From NCBI GenBank assembly GCA_963625535.1, contig CAVFUK010000067.1, positions 1 to 46,562 on the forward strand: a stretch of 46,562 nt of DNA, read 5' to 3'. The DNA is from Phocaeicola_A sp963625535 (GTDB taxonomy: Bacteria; Bacteroidota; Bacteroidia; Bacteroidales; Bacteroidaceae). The notes under the pieces were generated by a model, which worked only from the letters and a program-made list of their open reading frames with translations, was not told the DNA's origin and did not search any database. The position numbers were made by a program, and so were the translations under genes. This document shows, piece after piece, positions 33,088-41,724 of this stretch (the stretch's first letter is position 1; the number at the start of each line of letters is the position of its first letter).

Positions 33088-35913
33088 ATGAAGAAAATCA
33101 CTTATTTAGTCGCATCCCTGTTATTGATGGGAACGACACCATTGCTTACCGGATGTGTGGACATCGACGAGCCGGCGGGTATTGAGGAGCTCCGTGGTGC
33201 GAAGGCCGAGTTGCTGACCGCCAAGGCTGCTGTAGAGAAAGCTAAAGTGGCTACCGAAGAGGCTAACGCCGCTTACCGCAACGCTGAAGCTGAGTACGTG
33301 AAGGCACAGGCCGCTCGCGAGAAGGCTGAGGCTGCCATCAAGGAGGCTCAGGCTGAACTGATAAAGGCACAGACAGAGTCAGAGAGGATAAACGCCGAGA
33401 TCGCCAAGGCAAAGGCTGAGCAAGAGCTGGCTGAGGCAAAGGCAGATGCCGAGAAGGCTGCCAAGGATTGGGAGATTAAGTATAAAACAGCTGAGGCACA
33501 ATACCAAAATCTGTTGGTTACGTTGGCTGTGCAACAGTCAAAGAACATTGACGATGCTTTGGCATCTTATAAGCTTGATGTGACCAATGCCAAGACAAAT
33601 ATGGAGAATCGTGCTAAAGAACTTCGTGAAGCACAGCGTAATTTGGACGAAGCACTGAGCAATTTGGAAGCACAGACCGAGGTTGACAAACCGGTTCTCG
33701 AGAATGAGGTTGCTCTGGCAGAGAGCAAAGTGGCTGCTCAGGAAGAGGCTCTGAAAGAGGCTCAAGCATACTACACCGAGGCACAGGGCTTGCAGGTAGC
33801 TGACCTTGCAACCAAGTATGCCGAGATTCAAGAGAAGAAGAACGCTGCAGATCGTAAGCTTGCTGATGCAAAGGTGAAAGCTGCAGAGGAAAAGCAGGCT
33901 GTTGACCAGACCTATCAGCCGGTATGTGATAAATTGTTTGATGAGGCAGCGGCTGCAGAAAAGAAGGAAGTGGAAGTTCCCGCATTCAGTTTCACTATAA
34001 AGGGCGTTTTGGTTGACGGTGTCAGCGGTACAGCCTCTTCACAGAAGACAACTGCTTCCTTTGATAATATGGACAACCTCGAGAACAGACTCGATGACTT
34101 GAATAGCCTCTTGGATGACTTGAATCTGTCTGTACGCAGCGACAACGACGATGCCACCGATGCGGAATATATCGCCGAGAATAAAGCGAAGCAGAAAAAA
34201 ATTAAGAAGCAGTACGACAAGTACTATGAGCTCTGGAGCAATGCTGTAGCTGCTTACAAGGCGGATGACAACAAGGAATATGGTGTGACTTCTCCCGAGA
34301 AGATTGAGACGGAGTACAATGCCTTGAAGAAAGATGTTGAGGCCCTCAACGCGGCTATTGAAGACTACAATGCCATTCAAGCAAAGATTGACCAGACCGA
34401 AAAGGATAAAAAAGATGCTAAGAAAGTCTATGAAGATGCTGTGAAGGCTGCTGATGATGAGAAATCTGAGGCTATCAATGCTGCTTGGACTGCTAAGGGT
34501 ACAACCGAGAAAGGTGCTGCGGATGCTGCTAAGGAGCGGAAAGAAACTCTTGAAAAAGCAGAAACTGATGCAAAGAGTGAATATGATGAGGCAAGTAAAG
34601 CCGTAAGTGATTATAAAGGTGATACGACTTCTGACTATTATAATTTGTTAGCAGATCAAGCAGATGCTTGTTCTAAATGGAATAAGGCAAAGGCTGATAA
34701 TAAAGATTTGGCAACTCTTGAGGCGGAGATTAAGGCTGAAGCAACGAATACTTATAATAAAGCCGCAGCTGAAGCAACGAATAAAGCTAATGAAGCTAAA
34801 AAAACAGCACAGGCTACTTACGAAGCCGCTGTGAAGAAGGCTGAGGATACCGCAAAAGCTGAGAAGGTAAATCTTGATAAGGCGATGGAAACTGTAGAGG
34901 CTGCTCAGGAGACTATCACAGATTCCAAGAAGGGTAGCTACACTGCTTTCATCAATAAGGTGAAAGATGCGGGAGTAACCATCTCTACTCTGGGCTATGA
35001 AGTTGTAAACGCTGCTTCTACACTGAATGCTAAGAAACTGCTCACAGCTGTGAAGATAGAGGAGGTTGCGGCTCTTAATCACGACGAACTGGGTGCTGCT
35101 ATCAAGGAATATGCAAAGAAAACATTCGGAACCGTATTTGACGATGTTACAGCTAGTATTCCTCGTTTGACCGCCGTTACCGAAGACCAAATGAATGCTT
35201 ACGTTAAGAAGCAGATCGAGGCAAAAGAATCTGGTAGTGATGAGGATGGTTGCATTAAGTCTTCCATCACCGTTATGGACAGCTATGCGGACTTGCTCAA
35301 AGAGTTTGGCTTACTGGGACAAGTGAAGTCCATTAATGAGCTCATCGCTTACTACGAGGCTCTGCAGAAGAACGACAGCGACGTGGCAGCAATGATTAAG
35401 ACCATAGAGGACGAGATCGCTTCTACTGAGGCTTTGAAGGCTTCTATCGAGAAAAACGTGCAGGATGCTCGTGATGCTTACGATGCAAAATATGCTGAGT
35501 ATGGAGCTAAGGTTGCCGAGACTCAAGTGGCTGTAACCGAGGCTAATTACGAGCACGTAGCCATGACTGAATTACTCTCTGCCTACGAGGAAGCTATGAC
35601 TTCTTATGAGTCTTCTTACGCTGGCACTGCTACAAAGTATACATTCGATGAGAATAAACTCAAAGCGTATGTAGGCGTCTGCAAGACAGCAGTCGAGAGT
35701 GCAGAGACGCGCCTTGCTAAGGCACAGTCTTCGCTGACAAAAGCTAAGCAAGCGCTCGCTAAGTTGACTCAGACTGGCGACGAGAAGGCGCTTTATGAGC
35801 TGAGACAGCAACAACTCGAGGATGCCCAGGAAGCTTACAAGGCTGCTCAGGAGGAGTACAACACGGCTCTTGAGGCCCTGAATGCTAAGATGACTGAGCT
35901 CAACGTTCAGTAA
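33088..35913 (+). CDS. Large coiled-coil surface lipoprotein, copy 1 (possible S-layer subunit)
   Basis: 941 residues. Lipoprotein signal MKKITYLVASLLLMGTTPLL-TG with Cys23, then VDIDEP, acidic residues that favour export to the cell surface. About residues 30-285 form an Ala/Glu/Lys-rich coiled coil. A beta-like conserved patch begins PAFSF at residue 298, then more coiled coil (to about 620), a conserved globular part (about 645-760, IEEVAALNHDELGAAIKEYA) and a C-terminal coiled coil (about 860-941). The paralogue at 37848 has the same plan with PAFSF at the same residue number. Size and adjacency to a beta-barrel gene recall BT1927/BT1926, the S-layer locus of B. thetaiotaomicron; I could not align them. 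The stretch 34380-34900 is visibly AT-richer than the rest. Confidence 0.85.
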   Translation: MKKITYLVASLLLMGTTPLLTGCVDIDEPAGIEELRGAKAELLTAKAAVEKAKVATEEANAAYRNAEAEYVKAQAAREKAEAAIKEAQAELIKAQTESERINAEIAKAKAEQELAEAKADAEKAAKDWEIKYKTAEAQYQNLLVTLAVQQSKNIDDALASYKLDVTNAKTNMENRAKELREAQRNLDEALSNLEAQTEVDKPVLENEVALAESKVAAQEEALKEAQAYYTEAQGLQVADLATKYAEIQEKKNAADRKLADAKVKAAEEKQAVDQTYQPVCDKLFDEAAAAEKKEVEVPAFSFTIKGVLVDGVSGTASSQKTTASFDNMDNLENRLDDLNSLLDDLNLSVRSDNDDATDAEYIAENKAKQKKIKKQYDKYYELWSNAVAAYKADDNKEYGVTSPEKIETEYNALKKDVEALNAAIEDYNAIQAKIDQTEKDKKDAKKVYEDAVKAADDEKSEAINAAWTAKGTTEKGAADAAKERKETLEKAETDAKSEYDEASKAVSDYKGDTTSDYYNLLADQADACSKWNKAKADNKDLATLEAEIKAEATNTYNKAAAEATNKANEAKKTAQATYEAAVKKAEDTAKAEKVNLDKAMETVEAAQETITDSKKGSYTAFINKVKDAGVTISTLGYEVVNAASTLNAKKLLTAVKIEEVAALNHDELGAAIKEYAKKTFGTVFDDVTASIPRLTAVTEDQMNAYVKKQIEAKESGSDEDGCIKSSITVMDSYADLLKEFGLLGQVKSINELIAYYEALQKNDSDVAAMIKTIEDEIASTEALKASIEKNVQDARDAYDAKYAEYGAKVAETQVAVTEANYEHVAMTELLSAYEEAMTSYESSYAGTATKYTFDENKLKAYVGVCKTAVESAETRLAKAQSSLTKAKQALAKLTQTGDEKALYELRQQQLEDAQEAYKAAQEEYNTALEALNAKMTELNVQ

Positions 35914-35950
35914 CTAACCATTACCTATTATATTATTTAATAGAAATAAG

Positions 35951-36844
35951 ATGAGAAAATTACTATACTCAATTCTATTGTTAATCGCTGTTGCTGCGCC
36001 TGTGAAGGCGCAGCAGTCAGCAGGTTGCGACAAGGATGGTGTAGTGTATGCTCCCCGGAAAGGTCAGTGGCAGGTGTCGCTGATGCTGGGCAACAGCGGT
36101 CAGACCTATGGCGACGACTACTCGGCCCTGCTTCAGTCGAAGATAACCAACACGACCGGTTCAGTAGGTCTTCCCAACGGAAGCACCGCCACGTCGGGAC
36201 AACTCGGCAGCTATCTGAACATATCCGGTATGACCGATAACAGTTTGACCAACATGCTTGGTGTGCAGGTGAAATACTTCGTCTCCGACTTCTGGAGCTT
36301 GAACCTGTCGCTGGGTATGAATATCGATGTCACTCCTAAGAAGGATTATGTGGAAGGCGACTACGAATCCGTTGCCGACATGATTATCCCTGAGCAGAAG
36401 TACATCAACGCACAAGCCTCCAACAACTGGTTTGTCAACGTGGGAACGGACCGTTATTTCCGGACGAGCAATCCGCGCATCAATCCTTACGTGGGAGTAG
36501 CCGCTGGGTTCCAAATGGCGCGCGTCGACACGAAGGAACCGTATGTGGGCACCTACGCCGATGGTGAAGACGACTTTGGTGACGCAGAGATTGATGGCCT
36601 CGACAAGCACGTCTACTATGCTGCAGGCAATGTCGGCCAGATGTATGCCATCAAAGGCGGACTGGTTGCCGGTGTGGAATACAGCCTTAGCAAAGGCCTC
36701 ATTCTGGCACTGGAGTGTCAACCGCTGGTTTATCGCTACGATGTCATCCAGATTTGCCCGCAAGGGTTCGACAAGTACTTGGCATCGCACCATAACCTCA
36801 AGCTAATGGAGATGCCAGTGCTGAAACTCGGTTTCAGGTTCTGA
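35951..36844 (+). CDS. Outer-membrane beta-barrel protein, copy 1 (BT1926-like)
   Basis: 297 residues: signal peptide MRKLLYSILLLIAVAAPVKA, then alternating amphipathic strands (GQWQVSLMLGN, LGVQVKYFVSDFWSLNLSLGM, NPYVGVAAGFQMARV, GLVAGVEYSLSKGLILALEC) and a C-terminal strand ending LKLGFRF with terminal Phe, the outer-membrane insertion signal. Likely the outer-membrane anchor or exporter-like partner of the preceding lipoprotein, which ends 37 bp upstream. About 90 percent identical by eye to the barrel at 40730. A terminator follows at 36873-36916. Confidence 0.86.
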   Translation: MRKLLYSILLLIAVAAPVKAQQSAGCDKDGVVYAPRKGQWQVSLMLGNSGQTYGDDYSALLQSKITNTTGSVGLPNGSTATSGQLGSYLNISGMTDNSLTNMLGVQVKYFVSDFWSLNLSLGMNIDVTPKKDYVEGDYESVADMIIPEQKYINAQASNNWFVNVGTDRYFRTSNPRINPYVGVAAGFQMARVDTKEPYVGTYADGEDDFGDAEIDGLDKHVYYAAGNVGQMYAIKGGLVAGVEYSLSKGLILALECQPLVYRYDVIQICPQGFDKYLASHHNLKLMEMPVLKLGFRF

Positions 36845-36872
36845 TCTCATATCACACACTACTAATAATGTT

Positions 36873-36916
36873 GAAAAGCGATTCTGCTAATTGCAAGATT
36901 AGACGGATCGCTTTTC
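36873..36916 (+). terminator. Terminator of module 1
   Basis: GAAAAGCGAT...ATCGCTTTTC stem, arms about 18 bp with three non-Watson-Crick positions, 6-nt loop, then TTGTTCC. The outer arms and the trailing CTTTTCTTGTTC are shared with the terminator of module 2 at 41657-41700, so the duplication included the terminator. Confidence 0.8.
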
Positions 36917-36941
36917 TTGTTCCAATTACCATTGACTGACT

Positions 36942-37514
36942 ATGAAATACAAACTGATATTTGGTGTGCTGGCCATCGTCGCCTGTTGCCTGGTGGCCCG
37001 CTGCACGCAGCAGGGGTGGTCGCTCCGTGGACATACCGCTTTCAATGAGTACACCTACGCCCTGCTGCTCGACGCGGACGGCCACCGCGTGGATAGCGTC
37101 GCCATATGCAAGGGCGACTTCGCCATCAGCCTGGCCGATAATGTAGGCACCCCGCGCATCATGACAATCCGTCTGATGAACGCCCGCGGAGCGGACAACT
37201 CCTTCGAGATGCCCGTGGTGGTGGAGAACGGCACCGTCAACCTCAGTATAGGAGACTATGTGCTCATCGGCGGCACCGCGCTCAACGACGACCTGCAGGA
37301 GTTCTTCAACGACCTGCAAGCCTGTCAGGACAAGTGCCTCCACACTGAGGGGATGAGCGAGCCGGACATCACCGGCACCTTCTCCGCCTTCTACCTGCAA
37401 CAGATAACCCTCCACCGCAACGATGTGCTGGGCCCGTACATCTACTGCAACTACGGCATCCATCTCGATGCAGGGGCCAATAGGGAAGCAAGGAAACTGT
37501 TGAATCTGAAATGA
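36942..37514 (+). CDS. Small DUF4369-like lipoprotein
   Basis: 190 residues. Lipoprotein signal MKYKLIFGVLAIVACCLVAR with Cys21. The body (about 30-150: RVDSVAICKGDFAISLADN, TIRLMNARGADNSFEMPVVV, GTVNLSIGDYVLIGGTALND, DLQEFFNDLQA) resembles the DUF4369 domain that usually precedes a thioredoxin-like domain in Bacteroidota lipoproteins; here the thioredoxin part and its CxxC are absent. It lies between the two lipoprotein/barrel modules and is followed by a long inverted repeat (37519-37588). Its function is unknown; it could be a truncated relic or a dedicated partner of the modules. Confidence 0.75.
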   Translation: MKYKLIFGVLAIVACCLVARCTQQGWSLRGHTAFNEYTYALLLDADGHRVDSVAICKGDFAISLADNVGTPRIMTIRLMNARGADNSFEMPVVVENGTVNLSIGDYVLIGGTALNDDLQEFFNDLQACQDKCLHTEGMSEPDITGTFSAFYLQQITLHRNDVLGPYIYCNYGIHLDAGANREARKLLNLK

Positions 37515-37518
37515 CATA

Positions 37519-37588
37519 ACGTACGCTCCGCCCCTCATACTAATTGAAGTGTTGATGACACCAAAATCCCCGGGTAGGAGCGTACGTT
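37519..37588 (+). terminator. Perfect 12-bp inverted repeat, probable terminator of the DUF4369 gene
   Basis: AACGTACGCTCC (37519-37530) and GGAGCGTACGTT (37577-37588) with a 46-nt loop that holds a small GTGT/ACAC hairpin. CCTTTTCTTCTGTTT follows. It begins 4 bp after the lipoprotein stop. The long loop is unusual, so a recombination or protein site is the alternative. Confidence 0.55.
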
Positions 37589-37678
37589 CCTTTTCTTCTG
37601 TTTCTCCGAATGTATGGTCGACATTACGTGCACACCGACGCTTCTATGAATATTTTGTAAAATAAATAGGTATTATAA

Positions 37679-37709
37679 TTTGTTAGTGTCGATTTATTAT
37701 CTAGATTTG
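37679..37709 (+). promoter_or_regulatory. Bacteroides-type promoter of module 2
   Basis: TTTG (37679-37682), 19-bp spacer, TAGATTTG (37702-37709): an exact match to the consensus. Transcription would start near 37716. The perfect palindrome GACACGTGTC (37726-37735) lies just downstream, a possible operator. Confidence 0.75.
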
Positions 37710-37775
37710 CACAGAAATACTTGAAGACACGTGTCAACCTATCGTTTACAGTGTGTATTCGCCAGGTGTTTTTAC

Positions 37776-37798
37776 GATGCTCCTCTTGTGGGAGTATC
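37776..37798 (+). promoter_or_regulatory. Leader hairpin of module 2
   Basis: GATGCTCC pairs with GGAGTATC (8 bp, one G-U) around a 7-nt loop, 49 nt before the start codon in the long leader. It may influence mRNA stability or translation. Confidence 0.45.
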
Positions 37799-37847
37799 AT
37801 TGGAAAGGCAATACTATTTATTATTAAACAATAGAATTAGTACAGTA

Positions 37848-40733
37848 ATGAAAAAGATCACTTACCTCGTCGCATCCCTTCTGTTGATGGGAACGACACC
37901 GTTGCTCACCGGCTGCATCGACACAGACGAGCCGAAGGGCATTGAAGAACTCCGTAGCGCGAAAGCTGGCCTGCTGACCGCTAAGGCAGCAGTAGAGAAA
38001 GCCAAAGTGGCTACCGAAGAGGCTAACGCCGCTTACCGTAACGCTGAGGCAGAGTACGTGAAGGCACAGGCCGCACGCGAGAAGGCTGAGGCCGCCATCA
38101 AGGAGGCTGAGGCTGAAAAGCTGAAAGCCGAGACCGAGACGGAGCTCATGAATGCCGAGATTGCTAAGGCTAAGGCCGAGCAAGAACTGGCTGAGGCTAA
38201 GGCCGCCGCCGAGCAGGCCGCCAAGGAGTGGGAACTCGCCTACAAGACCGCCGAGGCAAACTACGAGGCTCTGATGGTGCAGCTGACCATCCAGAACACA
38301 GAAGACCTGGAGGCGGCTTTGTCCCAGGAGAAGAGCAACCTCTACACCGCCAAGGTGCAACTGGAGACCCGCAAGGACGAACTGACCAAGGCTCAGCGCG
38401 AGTATAACGACGCCCTGACAGCTCTCGAGTCGCAGACCGAGATAGACAAGCCTATCCTGGAACGTAAGGTGGAGTTGGCACAGAGTGCAGTGGAAGCTCA
38501 AGAGGCTCTGTTGAAGCAGGCTGAGGCTGATTACGCTGCAGCTCAGAAGCTCACACTTGCTGAAGCAGCAACGGTGTATGCCGACTACCAGAAAATAAAG
38601 GCCGAGGCTGAACGGGATTATACCGATGCTGTGGGCTCAGCTACTTGTGCACAGGCGAGCATCTCACAAGAGTATGAACCTAAGCTCGCCAACCAGGCTG
38701 CTAAGATTGAGACCCTGTCGGCCGAGACCCGTACACTGCCGGCATTTAGCTTCACAACCAGCGTCGTTCTGCCCTATGGCTATAAAGCTTCTGCTAACTC
38801 TAACGCCGCAACGGTATCTTACAACGACATGTCTGCCATCGACAACCGCCTCGCTGGCTTGAACGACATCCTCAACGAACTCTACTCTTATGTCCGCACT
38901 GACGGCGATGACGCAACGGCTCAAGCTAAACTCAATACGCTGGCAACTAATCGCGACAAGTATGAGCAAATTTATGGTTATATCTCTGCTTTGTGGGGAA
39001 AAACAGTCCAACAATATAATACTAATGGCGACTATGATGTCTCTTCGTATTTTGCCTCAGGCACGCCGAATGCTTACACTGATTTGATGGCGGCCATTGA
39101 AGACCTCAATACAGAGATTGATGAATACAACACAATTCAAGGTGAGATTGACACGAACACAGAGACCGTGGAGAATGCCACTGCCAAGAAAGAGGCTGCA
39201 GAGAAGGCTGCCGACGAGGCATACGAGAAGGCTGTGAAGGAAGCAGAGTCAGTGAAGACAAAAGCCTATGCCGTCGCTATTCAGTCCGCTAAGGAGCTCT
39301 ATCAGTCTTACCAGACAAAGGCCGCTAACGACAAGGAGTCATACCAGAAGGCTTGGGAGACTTACCAGAACTACCAGAACGATGATAACATGACCGCTCA
39401 GATAAAAGCCTTCAACACCTGGCAGGAGTCTTTGAAGGACGCTAGCAAGACCGAAGCTGACATCCAACTGGAGATGATGGACGAGGCAGACGCTGCTTAC
39501 GAGACAGCGGTGGCTGCAGCATCGGCAGCCAAGACGACTGCCTACGAAAGTGCACAGAGTACTTACACCACCGATGCAGCTTCTGCGGAAGCAGATTTGC
39601 GCGACGCTGATTCTAAGCTTGCCGCACAGCTGAGAGATGTCAATGCAGCCCAGAAGGTGATTTGCAACTATGATGGCAGTACCTTGTCGGGCAAGTATAA
39701 AGCGTTCGTGGATGCGCTGTTTAATGCGGTAAATCCTGGTGGTGGTAAAGCTCCTGTATTGACTACGAGTACTTACTTCCAGTACCAAGCTTACTTCGTA
39801 GTGCTCTTCGCCTCTGAGTTGGATGGCAAGATGCTCAACCGTGTGAGAATCGAAGAGGTGGCTGCCCTCAACCGTGCTGACTTGAAAGTCGCCATCGGCA
39901 GCTATGCTAACAGACTGTTCGGTAGAGTGCTCGACAGTGAAAACACCCTCCGTACCGAAGCTGTCACTCCGGATCAGATGCACGCTTACCTCAAGGATAA
40001 AATCTTCAATGAGGTGTGGGGCGAGTCGGACGAGAACGGTAAGTTCCTCTATAACATTGACAACATGTCAGACTATGCCGACGCACTCTCTGACTTCGGC
40101 TACCTCGGACAGTGGCAGTATTATCTCAAAGCTTACAACTTCTTGGAGGATATCGCGGGAGCAGACAATCGTACAGCTATGGATAATGATATCGCTGCAA
40201 TCAAGGCTCAGATTGAAGCTACCAATACGTTCAAGGCTGAGAAAGTAGAGAAACCTGTGGAAGAGGCCATAGAGGCATACAACACGATAGCCGATAACTA
40301 TCGCAGTAGGATGGAACCATGGCAGGCCGCCGTTGAGAAAGATAAGAAGGAGTTAGCGTTGCAAACAGCTTATCTGGACGCTTTGACGAATGCCCTCGAC
40401 TCTTACAAGTCTACCTATAGCCCCGAGGATACCGAGTACTACACCTTCTCACAGACCGACCTCGACAACTACGTGGCAGCCTGCAAGAACCAGGTGGAGC
40501 AGGTCACCACTGCTCTGGCCGAGGCTGAGTCCGCATTGGCCAAAGCTAAGCAAGCTCTTGCTAACCTGACCCAAGGTGACGAGAAAGCCCTCTACGACCT
40601 CGCTAAGCAGAACCTGGAGGATGCACAGTCTCACTACGAGAAGGCACAGGATGTGTACGACACCGCTTTGCAGGCTCTGAGAGTTAAGATGGAGAAACTC
40701 AACATTAGTTATAATACTGTAGGATTGAAATGA
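37848..40733 (+). CDS. Large coiled-coil surface lipoprotein, copy 2 (possible S-layer subunit)
   Basis: 961 residues, paralogue of the protein at 33088. Signal MKKITYLVASLLLMGTTPLL-TG is identical through Cys23, followed by IDTDEP. Coiled coil about 30-285, conserved PAFSF at residue 298, a strongly diverged middle (about 330-640), the shared globular part from about 655 (IEEVAALNRADLKVAIGSYA), and a C-terminal coiled coil. The start at 37848 was chosen because the lipoprotein signal begins there; the frame is open further up to 37731, but that part falls in the leader and has no homology to copy 1. The stop overlaps the barrel start by 4 bp (ATGA), so the two proteins are translationally coupled. 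Confidence 0.86.
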   Translation: MKKITYLVASLLLMGTTPLLTGCIDTDEPKGIEELRSAKAGLLTAKAAVEKAKVATEEANAAYRNAEAEYVKAQAAREKAEAAIKEAEAEKLKAETETELMNAEIAKAKAEQELAEAKAAAEQAAKEWELAYKTAEANYEALMVQLTIQNTEDLEAALSQEKSNLYTAKVQLETRKDELTKAQREYNDALTALESQTEIDKPILERKVELAQSAVEAQEALLKQAEADYAAAQKLTLAEAATVYADYQKIKAEAERDYTDAVGSATCAQASISQEYEPKLANQAAKIETLSAETRTLPAFSFTTSVVLPYGYKASANSNAATVSYNDMSAIDNRLAGLNDILNELYSYVRTDGDDATAQAKLNTLATNRDKYEQIYGYISALWGKTVQQYNTNGDYDVSSYFASGTPNAYTDLMAAIEDLNTEIDEYNTIQGEIDTNTETVENATAKKEAAEKAADEAYEKAVKEAESVKTKAYAVAIQSAKELYQSYQTKAANDKESYQKAWETYQNYQNDDNMTAQIKAFNTWQESLKDASKTEADIQLEMMDEADAAYETAVAAASAAKTTAYESAQSTYTTDAASAEADLRDADSKLAAQLRDVNAAQKVICNYDGSTLSGKYKAFVDALFNAVNPGGGKAPVLTTSTYFQYQAYFVVLFASELDGKMLNRVRIEEVAALNRADLKVAIGSYANRLFGRVLDSENTLRTEAVTPDQMHAYLKDKIFNEVWGESDENGKFLYNIDNMSDYADALSDFGYLGQWQYYLKAYNFLEDIAGADNRTAMDNDIAAIKAQIEATNTFKAEKVEKPVEEAIEAYNTIADNYRSRMEPWQAAVEKDKKELALQTAYLDALTNALDSYKSTYSPEDTEYYTFSQTDLDNYVAACKNQVEQVTTALAEAESALAKAKQALANLTQGDEKALYDLAKQNLEDAQSHYEKAQDVYDTALQALRVKMEKLNISYNTVGLK

Positions 40734-41626
40734 GAAGTTTACTATACTCAATGCTATTGCTGTTCGCAGTTGTTGCGCCTTCCATGGCGCAACAACGGGG
40801 CGGCGGCAAGGGTAAGGATGGTGTAGTGTATGCTCCCCGGAAAGGTCAGTGGCAGGTGTCGTTGATGTTGGGCAACAGCCGACAGGCGTATGGCAGCGAC
40901 TACACGGCCCTGCTCAGCTCCAAGGTGACCAACACGGGCGGCTCGATAGGTCTTCCCAACGGAAGCACGGCCACGTCGGGTCAGCTCGGCAGCTATCTGA
41001 ACATCTCCGGCATGACCGACAACAGTCTGACCAACATGCTCGGCGTGCAGCTGAAGTACTTCGTTTCCGACAAATGGAGTCTCAACCTGTCGCTGGGTAT
41101 GGACATCGATATCACTCCCAGCAAGGATTATGTGGAGGGCGACTACGAGACAGTGGCCGACATGATAATCCCCGAGCAGAAGTATATCAACGCACAGACC
41201 TCCAACAACTGGTTTGTGAACGTGGGTACGGACCGTTATTTCCGCACGAGCAATCCGCGCATACATCCTTATCTTGGTTTGGCGGCAGGTTTCCAGATGG
41301 CGCGTGTCGACACGAAGGAACCCTACGTGGGCACCTATGCCGATGGTGAGGACGACTTTGGCGACGAGTCCGTCGACGGGCTCGACAAGCATGTCTACTA
41401 CGCTGCCGGAAACGTCGGCGAGATGTTTGCCATCAAAGGTGGCTTGGTAGCCGGTGTGGAATACAGTCTTAGCCGAGGCCTCATCCTGGCGCTGGAGTGC
41501 CAGCCGGTGGTTTACCGCTACGACGTCATCCAGATCTGTCCGCAAGGCTTCGACAAGTACCAGGCTTCGCACCACAACATCAAACTCATAGAGATGCCCG
41601 TGCTGAAGCTAGGCTTCAGATTCTAA
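40730..41626 (+). CDS. Outer-membrane beta-barrel protein, copy 2 (BT1926-like)
   Basis: 298 residues. Signal peptide MRSLLYSMLLLFAVVAPSMA, a short Gly/Lys-rich stretch (RGGGKGKDG), then a barrel nearly the same as copy 1, with identical blocks such as LPNGSTATSGQLGSYLNISG, TNMLGVQ, ARVDTKEPYVGTYADGEDDF and CQPxVYRYDVIQICPQGFDK, and the same C-terminal LKLGFRF. Coupled by ATGA overlap to the preceding lipoprotein gene, in contrast to the 37-bp gap in copy 1. The strong identity of the barrels against the divergence of the lipoprotein middles suggests one barrel type serves variable surface subunits. Confidence 0.86.
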   Translation: MRSLLYSMLLLFAVVAPSMAQQRGGGKGKDGVVYAPRKGQWQVSLMLGNSRQAYGSDYTALLSSKVTNTGGSIGLPNGSTATSGQLGSYLNISGMTDNSLTNMLGVQLKYFVSDKWSLNLSLGMDIDITPSKDYVEGDYETVADMIIPEQKYINAQTSNNWFVNVGTDRYFRTSNPRIHPYLGLAAGFQMARVDTKEPYVGTYADGEDDFGDESVDGLDKHVYYAAGNVGEMFAIKGGLVAGVEYSLSRGLILALECQPVVYRYDVIQICPQGFDKYQASHHNIKLIEMPVLKLGFRF

Positions 41627-41656
41627 TGTAGTCCGCACACGACTATTACTCATATA

Positions 41657-41700
41657 GAAAAGCGATTCGACCCTCGTATGTTCGGGGCGAATCGCTTTTC
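41657..41700. terminator. Bidirectional terminator between module 2 and the PepSY genes
   Basis: GAAAAGCGATTCG-CCC and GGGG-CGAATCGCTTTTC form a long stem around a short loop; CTTTTCTTGTTC follows on the plus strand. It lies between two convergent genes, so it probably serves both. Its outer arms match the module 1 terminator. Confidence 0.85.
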
Positions 41701-41724
41701 TTGTTCTCTCTAGCAGGAGCGGCG

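Larger units (their letters stand above)
37515..37847 (+). other. 333-bp intergenic region and leader of module 2
   Basis: No gene is supported. It contains the inverted repeat 37519-37588, a consensus promoter (37679-37709), the palindrome GACACGTGTC (37726-37735), a leader hairpin (37776-37798) and about 130 nt of untranslated leader before the ATG at 37848. Confidence 0.65.

Noticed and set aside
37519..37588. Invertible promoter as in the B. thetaiotaomicron S-layer locus
   Set aside because: The inverted repeats enclose only 46 bp, the consensus promoter lies outside them (37679-37709), and no site-specific recombinase gene is in the window. A terminator fits better, though inversion was not excluded.
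37731..37847. 39 extra N-terminal codons for the copy 2 lipoprotein
   Set aside because: A lipoprotein signal identical to copy 1 begins at 37848, and the upstream part has no counterpart in copy 1.
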